A stretch of 64,000 nt of DNA, taken from contig JAYESD010000009.1 of the NCBI GenBank assembly GCA_036927565.1, forward strand, positions 156,200,929 to 156,264,928, given 5' to 3'. Below are positions 1 through 10,310 of the stretch, piece after piece. This DNA is from Tuctoria greenei (lineage: Eukaryota > Streptophyta > Magnoliopsida > Poales > Poaceae). Positions within the stretch are counted from its first letter, which is position 1. Each line of letters opens with the position of its first letter. Made by a program: the position numbers and the translations under genes. Below the pieces are notes generated by a model. The model saw nothing but the letters and a program-made list of their open reading frames with translations. It was not told the DNA's origin and did not search any database.

Positions 1-367
1 CTGCTTGCCGTGCGGTTCAAACCGTGTTGTTTGTTCCTCGGCACGATCGATCCCTACCTTTTTTGGCTGTGCGAGTGCTAGCAATGTTTAATGGACTGGA
101 ATATTTTAATACTCGTGCGTTTGTTGTGCGTTTGACGAGTAGTAGAGGATACCATCATACCAGCCAATTGATGGCGCCTTCACAGTTTTTAGATTTGATG
201 GTATGTAATTTATTTCGGTCATTCGAGCCTCACGCTGGCCGGGTAGTACCGTGACTTGGCGAGGTACGGGCACAGGCTGCCTTTCGGAAACCAGAGGAGG
301 GTCGTGGAACGTTACATGTATAAACTTGATACCGGGTAATTCATGACAGGAGATTTTTTTTTTTTTT

Positions 368-393
368 TAGCTCAGATGTTGAGCGCTCGCTTA
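368..393 (+). pseudogene. Partial tRNA-Ala copy (5' half only)
   Basis: The 26 bases here match the D-arm and 5' anticodon arm of the intact tRNA-Ala at 626-652, apart from a small indel in the D-loop. The acceptor strand is replaced by a run of T, and the 3' half (variable loop, T-arm, acceptor) is not recognisable. A TGACAGG word lies about 24 bases upstream here and about 33 bases upstream of the same point in the intact gene. This suggests a decayed local duplication of about 250 bp rather than a retro-copy. It cannot fold into a tRNA. Confidence 0.6.
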
Positions 394-618
394 TTAGCAA
401 TCGAATTGGCAGATACACAGGCAAGAGTGGACAGTTCTAAAGGATGCGTCATAGGGAAAACTAAAAACTCCACTTGATACAAGAACTAGAAGGATTTCAC
501 TCGTCCAAAACATAAAGAAATCCTTTTGGCTGTGCGCAGCCGAGGGAACCCGGTCCGACGCGTACACGTTCGGCTTGTTTATCTATTAGTATTGACAGGA
601 AATTCGCATAAACAAGTT

Positions 619-691
619 GGGGATGTAGCTCAGATGGTAGAGCGCTCGCTTAGCATGCGAGAGGTACGGGGATCGATACCCCGCATCTCCA
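619..691 (+). tRNA. tRNA-Ala, anticodon AGC
   Basis: This is a 73-nt intronless tRNA. The acceptor arms GGGGATG and CATCTCC pair with one G-U. The anticodon stem CTCGC/GCGAG encloses loop TTAGCAT, with anticodon AGC at 652-654, which reads alanine GCU/GCC codons after A34-to-I editing. The A-box-like TAGCTCAGATGG and the B-box-like GATCGATAC are present as internal Pol III promoter elements. CCA is not encoded, as expected in a nuclear eukaryotic gene. T-runs at 696-699 and 703-708 can serve as Pol III terminators. The acceptor G-U is at the third pair (G621-T688), as in many alanine tRNAs. Confidence 0.95.
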
Positions 692-1500
692 AACATTTTA
701 TATTTTTTATATCACACATTCCCCGTGGTGAACCTGGGCATGGGCTGCGCTGATTGATCGGGCCGCGGACCAAGCTAGCGTTTGCCGTTGCCACGTGGAT
801 CGTTTCGCGTCTGTGGAATCGCGAGTCGATGACACGGTTGACTACGCCTTGCCGGATGTTTCCACGCGACGGACTCACGATCGGTTCTGAATGCCGGACA
901 AGGGAAACTCTTCCTCTTTGATTTTAGATGTGATGTCCTACTGCAGTGTCACGTTGGCAACTAGCCACGCTGGACCGACCAAGCGAGAGCGCTTGGTCAA
1001 CCAGTGGCTGCAACGTTCAAGCCATGTACTTACTTCCTCCGTCTTAAAAGTTTACAGTTTTGTACTAGTCTCTTGTGCTCGCCCTGGGCACGTCGACTAA
1101 TCTGTTACTCGTCGTCGTGTACGTGCTTGTATATAGAAATACAGCAGCAGGCGAAGCCACGCGTGTCCGTGTACCACACCATGCCGCGTTAGTGACGACG
1201 ACGACGTGGCCTCCTTCATTCGATCGTCACGGATCGGAGTGTCACATCGCCGTCTCGCCGACAGTAATGCCGGTGGCGGCGTATTGATCATACGTGGGCT
1301 CGATCGCGCATGACAAACGAGAAGGCCGGCCGGTCGCCCGGTCTTTATGCCCGGCCGGCTGGGGGGCGTCCCGCGGTAGTATAGCTTCGGCTCCAGGACC
1401 GTGCAGGGCTGCGCGTGCAGTGCAAGGCTCGCTCGACGGACCGGATCATCGGATGCGTCAAAAGCCAGAATTCCACGATCCCACAGGTCACACGCATCAG

Positions 1501-2022
1501 AGGAACACATACAGTCCGATATTGTTCAGTAAGGATAATTAGACTAGTCTGAACCCTATACGGACTAGTCTGATTTTTTAGTAACTGACAGTTTGAACTC
1601 GAAATTGACATGTGTTCTGATTGAAAGGATACAACCTACCGAATTTTAAGTCTCTGATCGGGAGACTCAATAATTCCTAAGGGTGGGAGACCCCCTCTTG
1701 TGTCTCTTGATCAACTATAAGAAGAGAGTATGATCAAAAAATGTCAATGCATACACTCATACACACTTGAACACTCTAACTCACTCAGAATCCGATCAAG
1801 ATACCAAGAGAAGAACAAGGGGAAACGCCTCTCGCCGTCGTTCTTTTTTGCGGCATCGCCTTGTTGGCTAGATGACCACATCGTCAAGCAACAACAAAGA
1901 TTAGTGTTCTTGTGCTATTTGAGAGATAGCACTTGATGTTCATGTTGTATTCAGATTTCTCCATGTAATTCGAGATTATTTAGTGGCTATTTAATCTTTG
2001 GGCTCACTCTTGATTTCTAACA
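1501..2022 (+). repeat. Element A 5' LTR
   Basis: Aligns along its length with the LTR at 20654-21199 and ends in CTAACA just before the PBS. A TATA-like TATAAG lies at 1716-1721 after the phrase CTCTTGATCAAC shared with the partner LTR. The palindromes of the U3 are decayed here (AGACTAGTCTGA and similar) compared with the 3' LTR. A short internal deletion (near 1905) accounts for part of its smaller size. The first base is inferred from alignment, not from a preserved TG. Confidence 0.8.
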
Positions 2023-2023
2023 A

Positions 2024-2035
2024 TGGTATCAGAGC
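2024..2035 (+). other. Element A primer-binding site
   Basis: TGGTATCAGAGC begins one base after the LTR end. It is complementary to the 3' end of plant initiator tRNA-Met, the usual minus-strand primer of plant copia elements. Confidence 0.9.
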
Positions 2036-2512
2036 CGTTTAGACCACTAATCATTTCGAATTGAGTTTTGATCGAAGTTTTTCGCTGAAAGTTTTGAAGG
2101 TCCGGACTTGTCCGGTCTAAGGGTCGGACTAGTCCGATGTGCCACAGTAAAGTGATTAGGTTTTCGAATCAGGCCGTTTTGACGTGTTCATCTGATTGAA
2201 AACCAATTAAGCACTTTAGATTGAAATCCATTGTGAAAATTAAGTTGATTTGGTAAGATGGTAAGATTAAGATTCCATTTTGGGTATTTCGACATTTTTC
2301 CAGTTTTTTTATATGAAACTTTTCCGGGGTTGGTCGTACTAGTCCGGAATAAAGAAACTCGAAAAGTTCAATAAAGAACGGATCAAATGTTTTTAATGGG
2401 ACCGGACTTGTCTGGCGTATGGACCGGACTAGTCCGAAAACCATACTGTAAGAGTTCGGACTAGTCCGGCCATGTGCGGACTAGTCCGTGCTATACAATT
2501 AAGTTTGCTTAT
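2036..2512 (+). repeat. Element A leader, proximal part, with CGGACTAGTCCG palindromes
   Basis: Non-coding leader between the PBS and the B1 insertion. Copies of the 12-bp palindrome CGGACTAGTCCG or the variant CGGACTTGTCCG lie at 2103-2114, 2125-2136, 2424-2435, 2457-2468 and 2477-2488, with decayed copies near 2336 and 2403. The same palindrome occurs three times in the element's 3' LTR. No open frame with known domains is present. Confidence 0.75.
2508..2512. other. B1 target-site duplication, left copy (cttat)
   Basis: CTTAT directly precedes the TGAAAGC start of B1. The same five bases follow its 3' end at 14692-14696. This shows that B1 transposed into the leader of element A as a unit. 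Confidence 0.95.
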
Positions 2513-3928
2513 TGAAAGCATCTAGGCCCCCATGAGGTATGGTTTCGGTGATTAATGACAACCATTGGATTTTACTAATGAATTTGTGGATGCAAGGTCT
2601 CCCATATCACTCAATCAAATGAAATCTATATGAATATGAACATCAACTACTGATCATTGGAGACCCCTAAACAATCATTTTATGAGATCAATCAATGTCA
2701 TGAAGATTAGAAGTAAAAGCTCATATGTCAGAGTCATTCAACCATAATTGACAACACTCAGTGCTTGAAAATCATCAGAAGTATATTTCCAACAAATGTC
2801 TAAGAGGTCAATCGAGTCCAATACAAAAGAATCACTTAGAACAACTCGAAGCAAACAAAATCAACTCACCGGATCAACCGATGTTTCCAGAGAACAACAC
2901 ATCGGTCGAGTTGATTCAGCAGAAGAAGACCTCAGAACAAAGTACTCACCGGATCATCCGATGCTAAGGGCAATGTTACATCGGTCCATCGGTACAGTAT
3001 GCAATATCCTTGGACCAAGTGTAGCACCGGATCATCCGATGTACAACAATATACACATCGGTCAATCACTCCAGTAAAGTCTGAGCCAATTCTGGAGGAA
3101 GTGCCACCGGATCATCCGATGAGAAGACAAGAGTAACATCGGTCTAACAACGGTCATATCTGACACAGTGACATCAGCTAAAGTGAACTTGATCGATGAT
3201 AACTAAAGGGAGAGCATCGGATCATCCGGTGTTCGCAGAGCAGTGATGTCATCCTACTTTTCCAACGGCTATTTCGTGGAGGCTGACTATTTATACCCCT
3301 ACAACCTGTCAAATCGACAAGTCTTGATCACCAGACATACTCTACACATTCTCAAGCATTCAAGACGTTGAGCTACCACTTCTAGATCATTTACACCTCC
3401 TACACACCAAGAGATAGGCTAGAACTAGCTAGAGATAGTGCTTGTGTGCTTCTATTCTTGGTGAGTGGAATCTCTAGTGTAGTGAGAGCTGTAAGAGAGT
3501 GTCCCTTGATGTTTGTAACTGAGAGTGACTTTTGGAGCTTGCCAAGACGATTATAGAAGCCCGAAGGATCCAAGTTGTACAAGGCTTGAGCTCCACCTTG
3601 CCGAGGTTGGCAAACGGAGAAGAATAGTAAAGATCCCTAGGCTCGGTGACTTGGGTGTGGCTATACCCTTTGGTGGGTGTCACAACGTGGATGTAGGTAG
3701 ATCTTGACGATCTTGCCGAACCATGGGATAAATCTTCGTGTCTCCTCGGGAGTTTGCATTCTCTTCCCCTCACCCTATACTTATGCATTTTATATACCGC
3801 GAAGTTGCTATTTACTTGAATGCATAGACTATTTGCGTAGGGAATTGGGCTTTTAGTAATTAAGTTTTATTGCTTTGATTTTTGAAAAGAAGCCTAATTC
3901 ACCCCCTCTTGGGCATTCGATCCTTACA
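2513..3928 (+). repeat. B1 5' LTR
   Basis: 1416 bp, beginning TGAAAGCATCTAGG and ending GATCCTTACA. A TATA-like TATTTATAC sits at 3288-3296. Upstream of it in U3 is the palindrome array at 2868-3228. The R/U5 part after about 3320 is similar in all B LTRs in the window. Confidence 0.93.
2868..3228 (+). promoter_or_regulatory. B-family U3 palindrome array
   Basis: CGGATCATCCG (5-bp arms, one-base centre) occurs at about 2950-2960, 3028-3038, 3108-3118 and 3218-3228, with a variant CGGATCAACCG at 2870-2880. The first spacings are close to 79 bp. Between them lie half-sites of the form ACATCGGTC. The array ends about 60 bp before the TATA box, where an enhancer or binding array would be expected. 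A regulatory role is inferred from the position. Confidence 0.7.
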
Positions 3929-3930
3929 AT

Positions 3931-3942
3931 TGGTATCAGAGC
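3931..3942 (+). other. B1 primer-binding site
   Basis: TGGTATCAGAGC follows the LTR after a two-base spacer (AT). It is complementary to the 3' end of initiator tRNA-Met. Confidence 0.9.
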
Positions 3943-3988
3943 AAGGTTGCTCATAGGATCATTCTAGCTTCACCGCTAGAGAGCTAAA

Positions 3989-6114
3989 ATTCCCAAGGTT
4001 GGGGGCTTTGGTTCCTATCTTCGAGGGCAAGAACTTTGCCTTTTGGAAAGCACGCATGCGCTTATCTAGAGGCTATTGCTCCCGAAGTATGGGAAGCGAC
4101 CCACGCGGGGTTTGGTGAGCACAATTATGTTGGTGATCAAATTAAGTGAGATGCCAAAGCTAGGAATGCAATTTATGAATGCATTAGTCAAGATGTGTTT
4201 GCTAGGATTGCTAGTAAAGAAAAGGCTTGTGAAATTTGGGCTTCCTTGATAGAAATTCATGAGGGTTCTTCTCGTGTCAAAGAACTAAAATATCACACGC
4301 TTAAAGCCAAATATGATGAATTTAAAATGCTACCTCATGAAAATGTCAATGAAATGTTCTCTCGCTTGAATGTGCTTATTGAAGAAATCAATGCTCTTGA
4401 CATTGCTTCTCTTGGCAAGGGACTCATCAACCGCAAGATTCTCATGCTCCTTCCCAAGCCAAAGTACAACATCATCAACTCCATGCTTCAAAAAGAATCT
4501 CTTGACCACATTGAAGTTTTAGAACTCATTGGAGAGATTCATGCTCATAAGATGAGTGTACTCGGGATGATGGAGCAATCATCTTCAAAGACAATTGCCC
4601 TAAAGGCCTCCACCAAGAAAGCAAGTCTCAAGAAAAAGAAGGTGGTTGAGCCTAGCTCAAGTGAAGAGGAGCAAGCATCAAGTGAAGATGACGATGATGA
4701 GCTTGCATTGATGATGAGGAAGTTCTCTCGCTTGAACTCCAAGATTGCCAAGAAGGGATACACCTTTGATCCCAAGAAGAAAGCGTTTCTACCAAGGAGA
4801 GACGACCACAAGACTTGCTACAATTGTGGTGATCAAGGCCACATCTCCTATGATTGTCCAAAACCGGATAAAAGAAGAGAGAACCACAAGAGCAAGCACC
4901 GCAAGCTTGAAGATAGCGAAGATGATGAAGAAGAGGTCAAACCCAAACCAAGATCCTTTGGGAAGAAGAAATATGACAAGGGCAAGAAGGCAAAGCTCTT
5001 CCCAAAGAAAAGAAATGACCCACAAAAGGTGTTCATGTGTGAGGCAAATGAATGAGTCACCGATGAAGAATCAAGTGATGAAGAGAGTGAAGCGGAAGAA
5101 GAAAGCTTGGCCGGCCTTGCCATTGCCAACAATGATGACTCACCTCTTCATCCACCACCCATGTGCCTCATGGCTAAAGGTAACACCAAGGTATGTGATG
5201 ATTCTAGCGATTATGAGCTTTCCCCCGATGATTTAACCTCATTAATAAATGAATATCACACTATCATTAAGAGGGCAAAGAGTAAGGTTAAGACTCTTGA
5301 AGAAACTCGTGCTAAGCTTGAGAGTGCTAACCTTGATTTGCTTGACAAGTATGAAAGCATACTCAAAGAGCATGACACGCTCAAATCTCATGTCAATCAA
5401 GTTGAGGAGGATAAGGCTCAAATCAAGCTAGATCATCATGAGCTTGACTTAGCCTACCAAGCACTCTTGGGAAAGCACAATGAGTTGATCCAAGAGCATC
5501 AAATACTTAACCTTGCTCATGAAGCGCTTGATCAAGAATTGAAAAATATAAAGAAAAAAACTCTTAATGATAAGGTATCCATTACTTCTCATGCCACTAA
5601 TGTCTTGCACAAGTCTTTGCCGTTAAAAGAAAATGCTAGGGAGAAGGACTTGTTGGAAGAAATTGAGAGTCTCCGCACTAGTGTGGCTAGACTATCAAAA
5701 GGAGAAGTCAAGCACAAGTAAATCCTCTTCCAACAAGCAAAGGCCTTCAACAAGAGAGGACTTGGATCCTTCCCGGTGCCTAACAAAGGAAAGGTGCCCT
5801 CACCAGAGCTTAGAACAAGCTTCATCAAGTAAGTTGGTTCTTATTGCCAACATTGTGAGGTCACCGGTCACCACACAAGGGAGTGTCCTCTTCCTAACCG
5901 GCCCTCTCCAAAATTGCCCATTAATTACAAATCTACTTTCAATGATCGTTTTTATCTCTTGAGTAAAGTAGATGGCAAGGTGAAGGCAAGATTCATTGGC
6001 AAGGATATGAAGGGCATGAAGGGGAAGCTCCCCAAGCAACTTTGGGTCCCAAAAACACTTGTATCACACATACAAGGACCTAAGTTGGCTTGGGTGCCTA
6101 AAGTTAAAAATTGA
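3989..6114 (+). pseudogene. B1 gag pseudogene (capsid, two zinc knuckles, coiled coil)
   Basis: Homologous to the B2 gag at 24861. The N-terminal part resembles the copia-type Gag polypeptide (UBN2/DUF4219-like), whose role is capsid assembly. It is followed by a Lys/Glu-rich acidic region, a CCHC knuckle CYNCGDQGHISYDC (near 4818-4860), a Leu/Glu/Lys-rich coiled coil (about 5260-5720) and a second knuckle CQHCEVTGHHTREC (near 5845-5885). The expected ATG is ATT at 3989. Small indels near 4005 and 4060 shift the frame, and a TGG-to-TGA stop lies near 4148. Further stops occur at 5053, 5719 and 5830. The normal stop is TGA at 6112-6114. It cannot make full-length Gag. Confidence 0.88.
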
Positions 6115-6128
6115 ATTCATGTGTGTAG

Positions 6129-9100
6129 GTGAACTACAAAGCCGGAGGAAAGCATTGGGTACTCGATAGCGGGTGCACTCAACATATGACCGGCAATGAT
6201 GGTATGTTCACCACCATAGAAAACCTCGGCAATCATGAACAAGTCACCTTTGGTGATAACTCTAAGGGTAAGGTAATTGGGTTGGGTAAAATTGCTATTT
6301 CAAATGACTTATCTATTTCTAATGTATTGTACGTTAAGTCACTTAGTTTCAATTTACTTTCTATTGCACAATTATGTGATCTTGGACTAACGTGCACCTT
6401 TAGCAAAAATGATGTTGTTGTGAGTAGTGAAACAAGCCAAGAACTAGTCTTCAAAGGATTTCGGCATGGACATCTCTACCTAGTAGACTTCTCCAACAAG
6501 GATGCTAGCTTGACCACTTGTCTTTTCACTAAGACAAGTTTGGGTTGGCTATGGCATCGACGCATAGCGCACATAGGGATGAGCAAGCTCAAGAAGTCAT
6601 TCAAGCTTGGGATGGTGACCGGCGTGAAGGATGTCACATTTGAGAAGAACAAGTTTTGTAGCGCTTGTCAAGCCGGGAAGAAAGTTGCTTCACACCACCC
6701 AATGAAGACAATGGTGTCAACCTCCAAGCCACTTTAGCTACTTCACATGGACCTCTTCGAACCGTCCACATATCAAGTCTTGGTGGTAACCTCTATTGTC
6801 TTGTTATAGTTGATGACTACTCTCGCTATGCTTGGACTTTGTTTCTAGGTGACAAGAGTGAAACTTCGGAAGTGTTCAAGACGTTCGCTAACTGCGCTCG
6901 AAGGGAATTTCAACTTCCCATCATCAAGGTCCGGAGTGACAACAACACCGAATTCAAGAACTACAATATTTGGGAGTGGTGTGAGCGTGAAGAAGTGAAG
7001 CATGAGTTTTCGGCCACATACGCTCCTCAACAAAATGGTGTTGTTGAAAGAAAGAACAAGACTCTCATCACTCTTGCGCGAGCAATGCTTGATGACTATG
7101 GCACGTCGGAGAAGTTTTGGGCCGAAACAATCAACACGGCATGCCATGCCACAAATAGGGTCTACCTACATCGACTACTTCAAAAGACCCCGTACGAACT
7201 TCTCATTGGGAGAAAGCCAAACATCTCCTACTTTCAAGTCTTTGGGTGCAAGTGCTACATCTACCGCAAGAAAAGGCTCGGTAAGTTTGAAAGAAGATGT
7301 GATGTTGGTATATTTCTTGGTTATGCATCAAACTCAAAAGCATATCGAGTATTCAACCAAACCTTCGATTTAGTTGAGGAAAGTTGTGATGTTGAGTTTG
7401 ATGAAACTAATGGCTCCCAAGAGGAGAGTTTTGGTCATGATGAAATAGATGATGAGCCTCTACGAGAAGCTATGAAGAACATGACCATTAGAGACATCAA
7501 GCCTAAAGTTGAGGAGAGCCATGATCAAGGGGGAGCTTCAAGTTCCAACATCAACACTTCCATGGCGCCTCAAGTTGACGAAGAAGAAAAGGATGATCCA
7601 TTTCCGACTCAAGACTCACAAGCCACACAACATCAAGAAGAAGAAGAAGTCCATGATCAAGTCCAACCACAAGAAGAGCAACACGCATCACCACCGCCAA
7701 GTGTTTCACAACCACTAATGAGGAATGGACGCATCTCCAAGGCGCATCCTATGGACCAAATTATCGGAAGTCCGTCAAGGGGAGTAAGTACACGTTCTCG
7801 CCATTTCGCTTCGTTTTGTGAGCACTACTCGTTTGTTTCATGTGTAGAACCTACTCACATTGAGGAGGCACTCCAAGATCCAAATTGGGTGATGGCTATG
7901 CAAGAAGAACTTAACAACTTCATCCGCAATGAAGTTTGGGTGTTGGAGGAGCGACCCAAGGAGAAGAACGTCATCGGAACAAAGTGGGTGTACCGCAACA
8001 AACAAGACGAGAACGGTGTTGTGGTCCGCAACAAGGCAAGACTTGTGGCCCAAGGGTTCTCGCGAGTTGAAGGACTAGACTTTGGGGAGACATTTGCTCC
8101 GGTCGCCCGACTAGAAGCCATCCGTATACTTCTTGCCTTTGCATCACATCATAATATTAGACTTTATCAAATGGATGTGAAAAGTGCCTTTCTTAATGGT
8201 TACATTAACGATCTTGTTTATGTTGAACAACCTCCCGGGTTTGAAGATCCGAGGAATCCTAATCATGTGTATAGGTTGCACAAGGCGCTCTACGGGCTCA
8301 AGCAAGCACCTAGGGTATGGTATGAACGACTACGGGATTTCTTGATCATGCAAGGATTCAAGATCGGGAGGGTGGACAATACACTCTTCACCAAAGACAT
8401 CAACGGAGAATTATTTATTTGTCAAATTTATGTTGATGATATTATTTTTGGTTCAACTAACGAAGCTCTTAGCCATGAGTTTGGCAAAATGATGTCTAGG
8501 GAATTCGAGATGTCGATGATTGGAGAGCTCAACTTCTTCCTTGGATTCCAAATCAAGCAACTTCAAGAGGGAACCGTCGTCTATCAAGAGAAGTACACCA
8601 AGGACCTCGTGAAGAAATTTGAGATGGGAGATTGTAGCTCAAGAAGCACTCCAATGGCAACAAATTGTCATCTCGACGCGGATAAGGACGGTAAACCTAT
8701 TGATCAATCTAACTACCGTTCTATGATTGGTTCATTACTTTACCTTACCGCATCTAGGCCCGATATCATGTTTAGTGTATGCTTGTGTGCTCGCTTTCAA
8801 GCGGCACCTAAAGAATCGCATCGGAAGGCGGTCTTTAGGATACTTAGGTATCTTAAGCATACCCCTAGTGTGGGCTTGTGGTACCCTAAAGGAGCAAAAT
8901 TCTATCTCTTGGGATACTCGGATTCGGACTTTGCCGGATGCTGTGTGGACCGCAAGAGTACCTCTGGTGGGTGCCACTTGCTTGGGCGTTCCCTAGTATC
9001 TTGGTCTAGCAAGAAGCAAATTTCCGTCGCCTTGTCCACGGCGGAAGCGGAATATATTGCGGCCGGTGCATGTTGTGGCCAAAATCTTTATATGAAGCAA

Positions 9101-9382
9101 ACTCTTTTGGACTTTGGTGTTAAACTTGGTTGTGTGCCTCTCCTTTGTGACAATGAAAGTGTGGTTAAGATAGCTAAAAACCCCGTTCAACACTCCCGCA
9201 CTAAGCACATTGATATTTGCCATCATTTCTTAAGGGACCATGAAGCTAAGGGAGACATATCATTGCGAGGTGTTAGGCCCGAAGAACAATTGGCGGATAT
9301 CTTCACTAAACCACTTGATGAGAAAACCTTTTCTAGGCTAAGACGTGAGTTAAATGTGCTAGATGCATCGAACATCATGTAA
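6129..9382 (+). pseudogene. B1 pol pseudogene (PR-INT-RT-RNase H)
   Basis: Begins in a different frame from gag, with no ATG. In order it shows: protease with LDSGCTQHM; the HHCC integrase finger (LWHRR...H...CSACQAGK); a DDE integrase core (HMDLF, VRSDN, NGVVERKN); an acidic/Gln linker (about 7380-7720); RT with IYVDDIIFGS (about 8425); and RNase H with YSDSDFAG, STAEAEY and LCDNES, ending DASNIM. A TAG replaces a Glu codon at 6735-6737, and a one-base deletion near 6775 shifts the frame. From there to 9382 it is open without a stop for more than 860 codons, so the RT/RNase H half could still be translated if expressed. Confidence 0.92.
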
Positions 9383-9997
9383 GTTGCCATGATCATGTAA
9401 GAATGCATCTCATATAGGTCTTGTCTAACTTTCAAAGGATAGGGGTGAGCAAGGGTTAGCTTGGGATGGAGGTTCTTTTGGGTTTCCCCAAGGCTTGGAG
9501 AGTGGCTCTCCCTGAAGAAGCCTTTGAAAGGTTCAAACTTGGCAAGATAGATTTACTTTATATCTTACATGATACTTGCCATATAAACTTGCACTCATAC
9601 TTAAATCTTCTGCATTATAAATTGTTTGGCATTGCATACGGTAGATTGTCACAAAGGGGAACCCACCTCATGAGAAAGAGACTTGTTTAAAATGCAATAT
9701 CTCAACTCATATGATTTGGGAAGAACAAAATGTTAGGTGCGTTAATGCCTAAAGGAACATGCTTTTAAGAGATAGAAGGCTTCATCCTCTAGCTCACAAA
9801 GCATGGGCCTTACATTTTATTTGGATAATTTCCTTCCTATTTTCTCGGTGTTCTATTTGCTTTAAGGCTTAGCCAAGCTATTGGCAATTATCACTTTTGA
9901 GGGGTAAGGGTTCGCCCAAAAAGTCCTAAGACATGTGTTTCTCATTGTTTGTTTGTTTGGTCAAAGGACATATATGGGATGTTGCTGTTTTAAAGTC
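9383..9997 (+). other. B1 pol-ORF2 spacer
   Basis: About 0.6 kb of AT-rich sequence, conserved in all four B elements (compare 30257-30870, 46380-46990, 53450-54030). The short open frame at about 9466-9690 has a homologue in each copy, and it retains the phrase GFPKAW or GFPNTW in B1, B2 and B3. It is too short and lacks a known domain, so I do not call it a gene. Confidence 0.6.
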
Positions 9998-10310
9998 ATC
10001 GGATTATCCGATGCTTAGGTCAGATCATCATCAGATCAGTTTATGTTCAAAGACCAAGAGCCAGATCAGTCAGTAACACAAATCAATCGACGAGTTCATT
10101 ATGAGAAACATCGGTTTATCCGATGTTCACACTTATGGAACTGTGCCAAATTCCACCGATGCAAATCAGTTCAACGTCGGTCCATCCGGTGTCTACGGTA
10201 CCTTTTTGAATACCCTTACTGTGACATTCGACCGATGCTCCTTTCATTCAACGTTGGTTCATCCGGTGTTAAATTTCAAGCTAGGGTTTGGGCCCCACCT
10301 TTTAAGCACG
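9998..10310 (+). promoter_or_regulatory. Internal promoter-like block of B1 ORF2
   Basis: Contains CATCGGATTATCCGATG (9998-10013 region), a related CGGTTTATCCG (about 10111), CGTCGGTCCATCCGGTG (10175-10191) and half-sites CCGATG. This is the same vocabulary as the LTR U3 array. It is followed by a TATA-like TTTTAAGC near 10299; the B2 and B4 versions read CTATTTAAAC. A CT-rich stretch and a CCG-rich leader then run to the ORF2 ATG. The layout mirrors the LTR promoter. Promoter activity is inferred. Confidence 0.6.

Larger units (their letters stand above)
1..1500. other. Low-copy flanking DNA, no protein gene recognised
   Basis: This stretch lies outside the first LTR. It is of mixed composition, with GC-rich patches around 1200-1450, and lacks the LTR, PBS or retrotransposon protein signatures that fill the rest of the window. 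Several short open frames occur on both strands. None shows a recognisable domain, and they overlap one another in conflicting frames, so I do not call a gene. The only supported features are the tRNA at 619-691 and its partial copy near 368. It may be the 3' or 5' flank of a gene outside the window. Confidence 0.55.

Noticed and set aside
1097..1510. A 137-codon minus-strand open frame in the left flank
   Set aside because: No domain, overlaps the start of the element A LTR, and conflicts with other frames of similar length. Likely chance.
2868..3228. CRISPR-like spaced repeats in the LTRs and in the element A leader
   Set aside because: The genome is a plant's. The units are short palindromes or whole hairpins, without uniform direct repeats and unique spacers, and no cas genes are present.
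3474..3788. Recurrent short open frames inside every B LTR (also near 14235, 24322, 41822, 48820 and 59545)
   Set aside because: They lie in LTR R/U5, differ in frame and length among copies, and have no start context or domain.
9466..9690. A short open frame conserved in the B pol-ORF2 spacers
   Set aside because: It is conserved because the spacer itself is. The length and ends vary and no domain is seen, so I kept it as part of the spacer.
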